A stretch of 6,844 bases of DNA, from the NCBI GenBank assembly GCA_018715765.1, contig DVKY01000043.1, positions 1-6,844 on the forward strand. The letters run 5' to 3'. Of this stretch, positions 5,447 through 6,844 are shown one piece after another. The first letter of the stretch is position 1, and every line of letters starts with the position of its first letter. The position numbers were made by a program, and so were the translations under genes. The notes under the pieces were generated by a model, which was given only the letters and a program-made list of their open reading frames with translations, was not told the origin of the DNA and ran no database searches. This DNA is from Fimivicinus intestinavium (GTDB lineage: Bacteria > Bacillota > Clostridia > Oscillospirales > Acutalibacteraceae).

Positions 5447-6844
5447 TTATTCACTTCTTTCTTTTGATTTCCTACGGGCATGGGCCCCCTCCAGCTCCCG
5501 GTAATGCGCACCCAGCCATCTGCGATCCAGCTTACCGTTGGCGTTATATGGCATCTGCCGGGTTTGCAGCACAAGCCCCGGCAGCATGTAGGCAGGCAGC
5601 CTGCTCTTTGCTGCGGAGAGGAGCGCCTCCCTGTCCGACGCTCCCTGATAGACCAGAATCAACTGATCGCGCCCCGCATCATACAGGCAGGCGCAGGCAT
5701 CCACTCCCGCGCAGGCGGAAAAGGCCGCCTCAATCTCACCCAGCTCAATACGGTAGCCCATGTGCTTAATCTGATAATCCCGGCGCCCCGCATACATCAA
5801 TTCGCCCCGTTCATTGGCATAAACCAGATCGCCTGTGCGGTAAATCAACTCGGGATACGAGCAGTTGAGCGGGTTCTGCACAAAGCACTCCGCCGTTTTC
5901 TCCGGCATCCCGTAATATCCAAGCGCCAGGAACGAGCCGCGAACGCACAGCTCTCCCCGCTTCCCCGGACCGACCGGCTGCCCGTTTTCATCCAGCACCA
6001 GCAGGGTGCAGTGATCGCACGCGCGCCCGATAGGCAGCGGCTCATCCTCCCGAAACGGGCGGTCAACAATATAGTAGGCGCAGATATCCGTCGCCTCTGT
6101 CGGCCCATAGAGGTTGGCGAACAGCGCCTGCGGGTAGTGCGCCCGCCACACGTTGAGCCACTTCACAGGCATCACCTCGCCCGCGAACAAAATCGTATGC
6201 AGGCCGGAGGGCCTTTGATAATCCAGCGCCTTCAAACGGGCAATCAGGCCGAGCGCCGAGGGCACCCAGTAGATGGTGTTCACCTGGTGCTCCTCCAAAT
6301 ATTCCAGCAGCCTGACCGGGAAGGAGAAATAGGATTTCGGCGGTATGCACAGCGTCGCCCCGCACTGGAGCGTCACAAAAATATCAAGCACCGACATGCT
6401 GAAATAAAAAGGCGTCTGGCTGGCGAAGATCGTATCCTGCGTAATGTGAAACGCCTGTTCGACCCAGCGCGCATAATCCATCACGCTGCGATGGCAGACC
6501 ACCGTACCCTTGGGCACGCCTGTGGAGCCGGAGGTAAACAGCACATACAGCGGATCCGTATCAACCATACGGCCGCGCGCCTGAGCGAGCGCCGTTTCCT
6601 CACAGGCGGACCGGGCAAGCTCCTCGACCAAAACGAGCCTGGCTCCGCTCAGAAACTCCTGTGCAGCCTGCGCGTGAGCGAAATCTGTCACCACCGCGGC
6701 GGGGGCCAGCGTTTGAAAAATGCTACGAATACGCGCCGGTGGCATGTGCGTATCAAGCACCGTGTAGAAACTGCCGCTGTAAACCACGCCCAGCATTGCC
6801 TCCAGGCAGGATACGCCCTTGTCAAGATAAACGGCGATTGGCCG
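5447..6844 (-). CDS. DltA-like adenylating (carrier-protein ligase) enzyme, N-terminus off the window
   Basis: This ANL-superfamily enzyme would activate a carboxylic acid with ATP and load it on the neighbouring carrier protein in the cytoplasm. The frame is open to the window edge, giving 465 visible residues (RPIAVYLDKG at the edge); by comparison with DltA about 50-60 N-terminal residues are missing. In visible numbering the core motifs are intact: LFTSGSTGVPKG (102-113), NLYGPTEATD (244-253), YRTGD (335-339), GRRDYQIKHMGYRIELG (353-369) and the catalytic Lys438 in NANGK. The substrate pocket is unusual. The A4 motif reads FYFSMSVLDI, with Ser149 where DltA and amino-acid-using NRPS domains have Asp, and LFAGEVMP has Ala221 where Bacillus DltA has Cys. 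The overall length and motif order suit DltA, but these changes make D-alanine doubtful. A basic tail of about 20 residues follows the last motif. The gene ends one base before the carrier ATG. Confidence 0.88.
   Translation of the reverse strand, partial: RPIAVYLDKGVSCLEAMLGVVYSGSFYTVLDTHMPPARIRSIFQTLAPAAVVTDFAHAQAAQEFLSGARLVLVEELARSACEETALAQARGRMVDTDPLYVLFTSGSTGVPKGTVVCHRSVMDYARWVEQAFHITQDTIFASQTPFYFSMSVLDIFVTLQCGATLCIPPKSYFSFPVRLLEYLEEHQVNTIYWVPSALGLIARLKALDYQRPSGLHTILFAGEVMPVKWLNVWRAHYPQALFANLYGPTEATDICAYYIVDRPFREDEPLPIGRACDHCTLLVLDENGQPVGPGKRGELCVRGSFLALGYYGMPEKTAECFVQNPLNCSYPELIYRTGDLVYANERGELMYAGRRDYQIKHMGYRIELGEIEAAFSACAGVDACACLYDAGRDQLILVYQGASDREALLSAAKSRLPAYMLPGLVLQTRQMPYNANGKLDRRWLGAHYRELEGAHARRKSKERSE

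Noticed and set aside
5446..5574. Upstream extension of the carrier protein
   Set aside because: The extra 43 residues are read from the adenylase coding sequence. The ATG at 5445 gives a normal-length carrier protein.

Overview
The window looks like chromosomal DNA of a fairly GC-rich Gram-positive bacterium, most likely a gut-type clostridium (Bacillota, Clostridia). The evidence is two class C (pilus-type) sortases, a DltA/DltC/DltB/SGNH-like wall-acylation set, strong GGAGG-type ribosome sites and tight gene packing. I cannot name the genus.

Layout. Bases 1-786 hold no convincing gene. They are a palindrome-rich intergenic stretch with several short perfect or near-perfect hairpins and one isolated copy of a type I-C-like CRISPR repeat (573-600). 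On the plus strand, 787-2327 encodes two tandem class C sortases whose stop and start overlap as ATGA. A strong hairpin at 2348-2391 lies between them and the convergent minus-strand operon.

The minus strand carries four genes, read from right to left. First is an adenylating enzyme of the DltA/NRPS type, whose N-terminus runs off the right edge. A 76-residue carrier protein starts 1 nt after it. Next is an MBOAT membrane acyltransferase of the DltB/AlgI type, preceded by a 115-nt gap with a long hairpin. Last is a membrane-anchored SGNH protein in the position of DltD. Together they read as a pathway in which an acid is activated with ATP, loaded on the carrier's phosphopantetheine arm, moved across the membrane by the MBOAT protein, and delivered to or trimmed from an extracellular polymer with help of the SGNH protein.

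The most interesting point is in the adenylating enzyme. Aligned by eye with Bacillus DltA, it lacks both residues that define the D-alanine pocket: the Asp of the A4 motif is Ser, and the Cys before GEV is Ala. The carrier also looks unlike classical DltC, and the gene order is A-C-B-D rather than A-B-C-D. The operon is therefore better described as dlt-like, with an unknown and perhaps non-alpha-amino substrate, than as D-alanylation of teichoic acid. The sortase pair is also asymmetric: the first has a C-terminal membrane anchor but no DPx lid motif, and the second has the lid but no C-terminal anchor. No pilin or LPxTG substrate is in the window.
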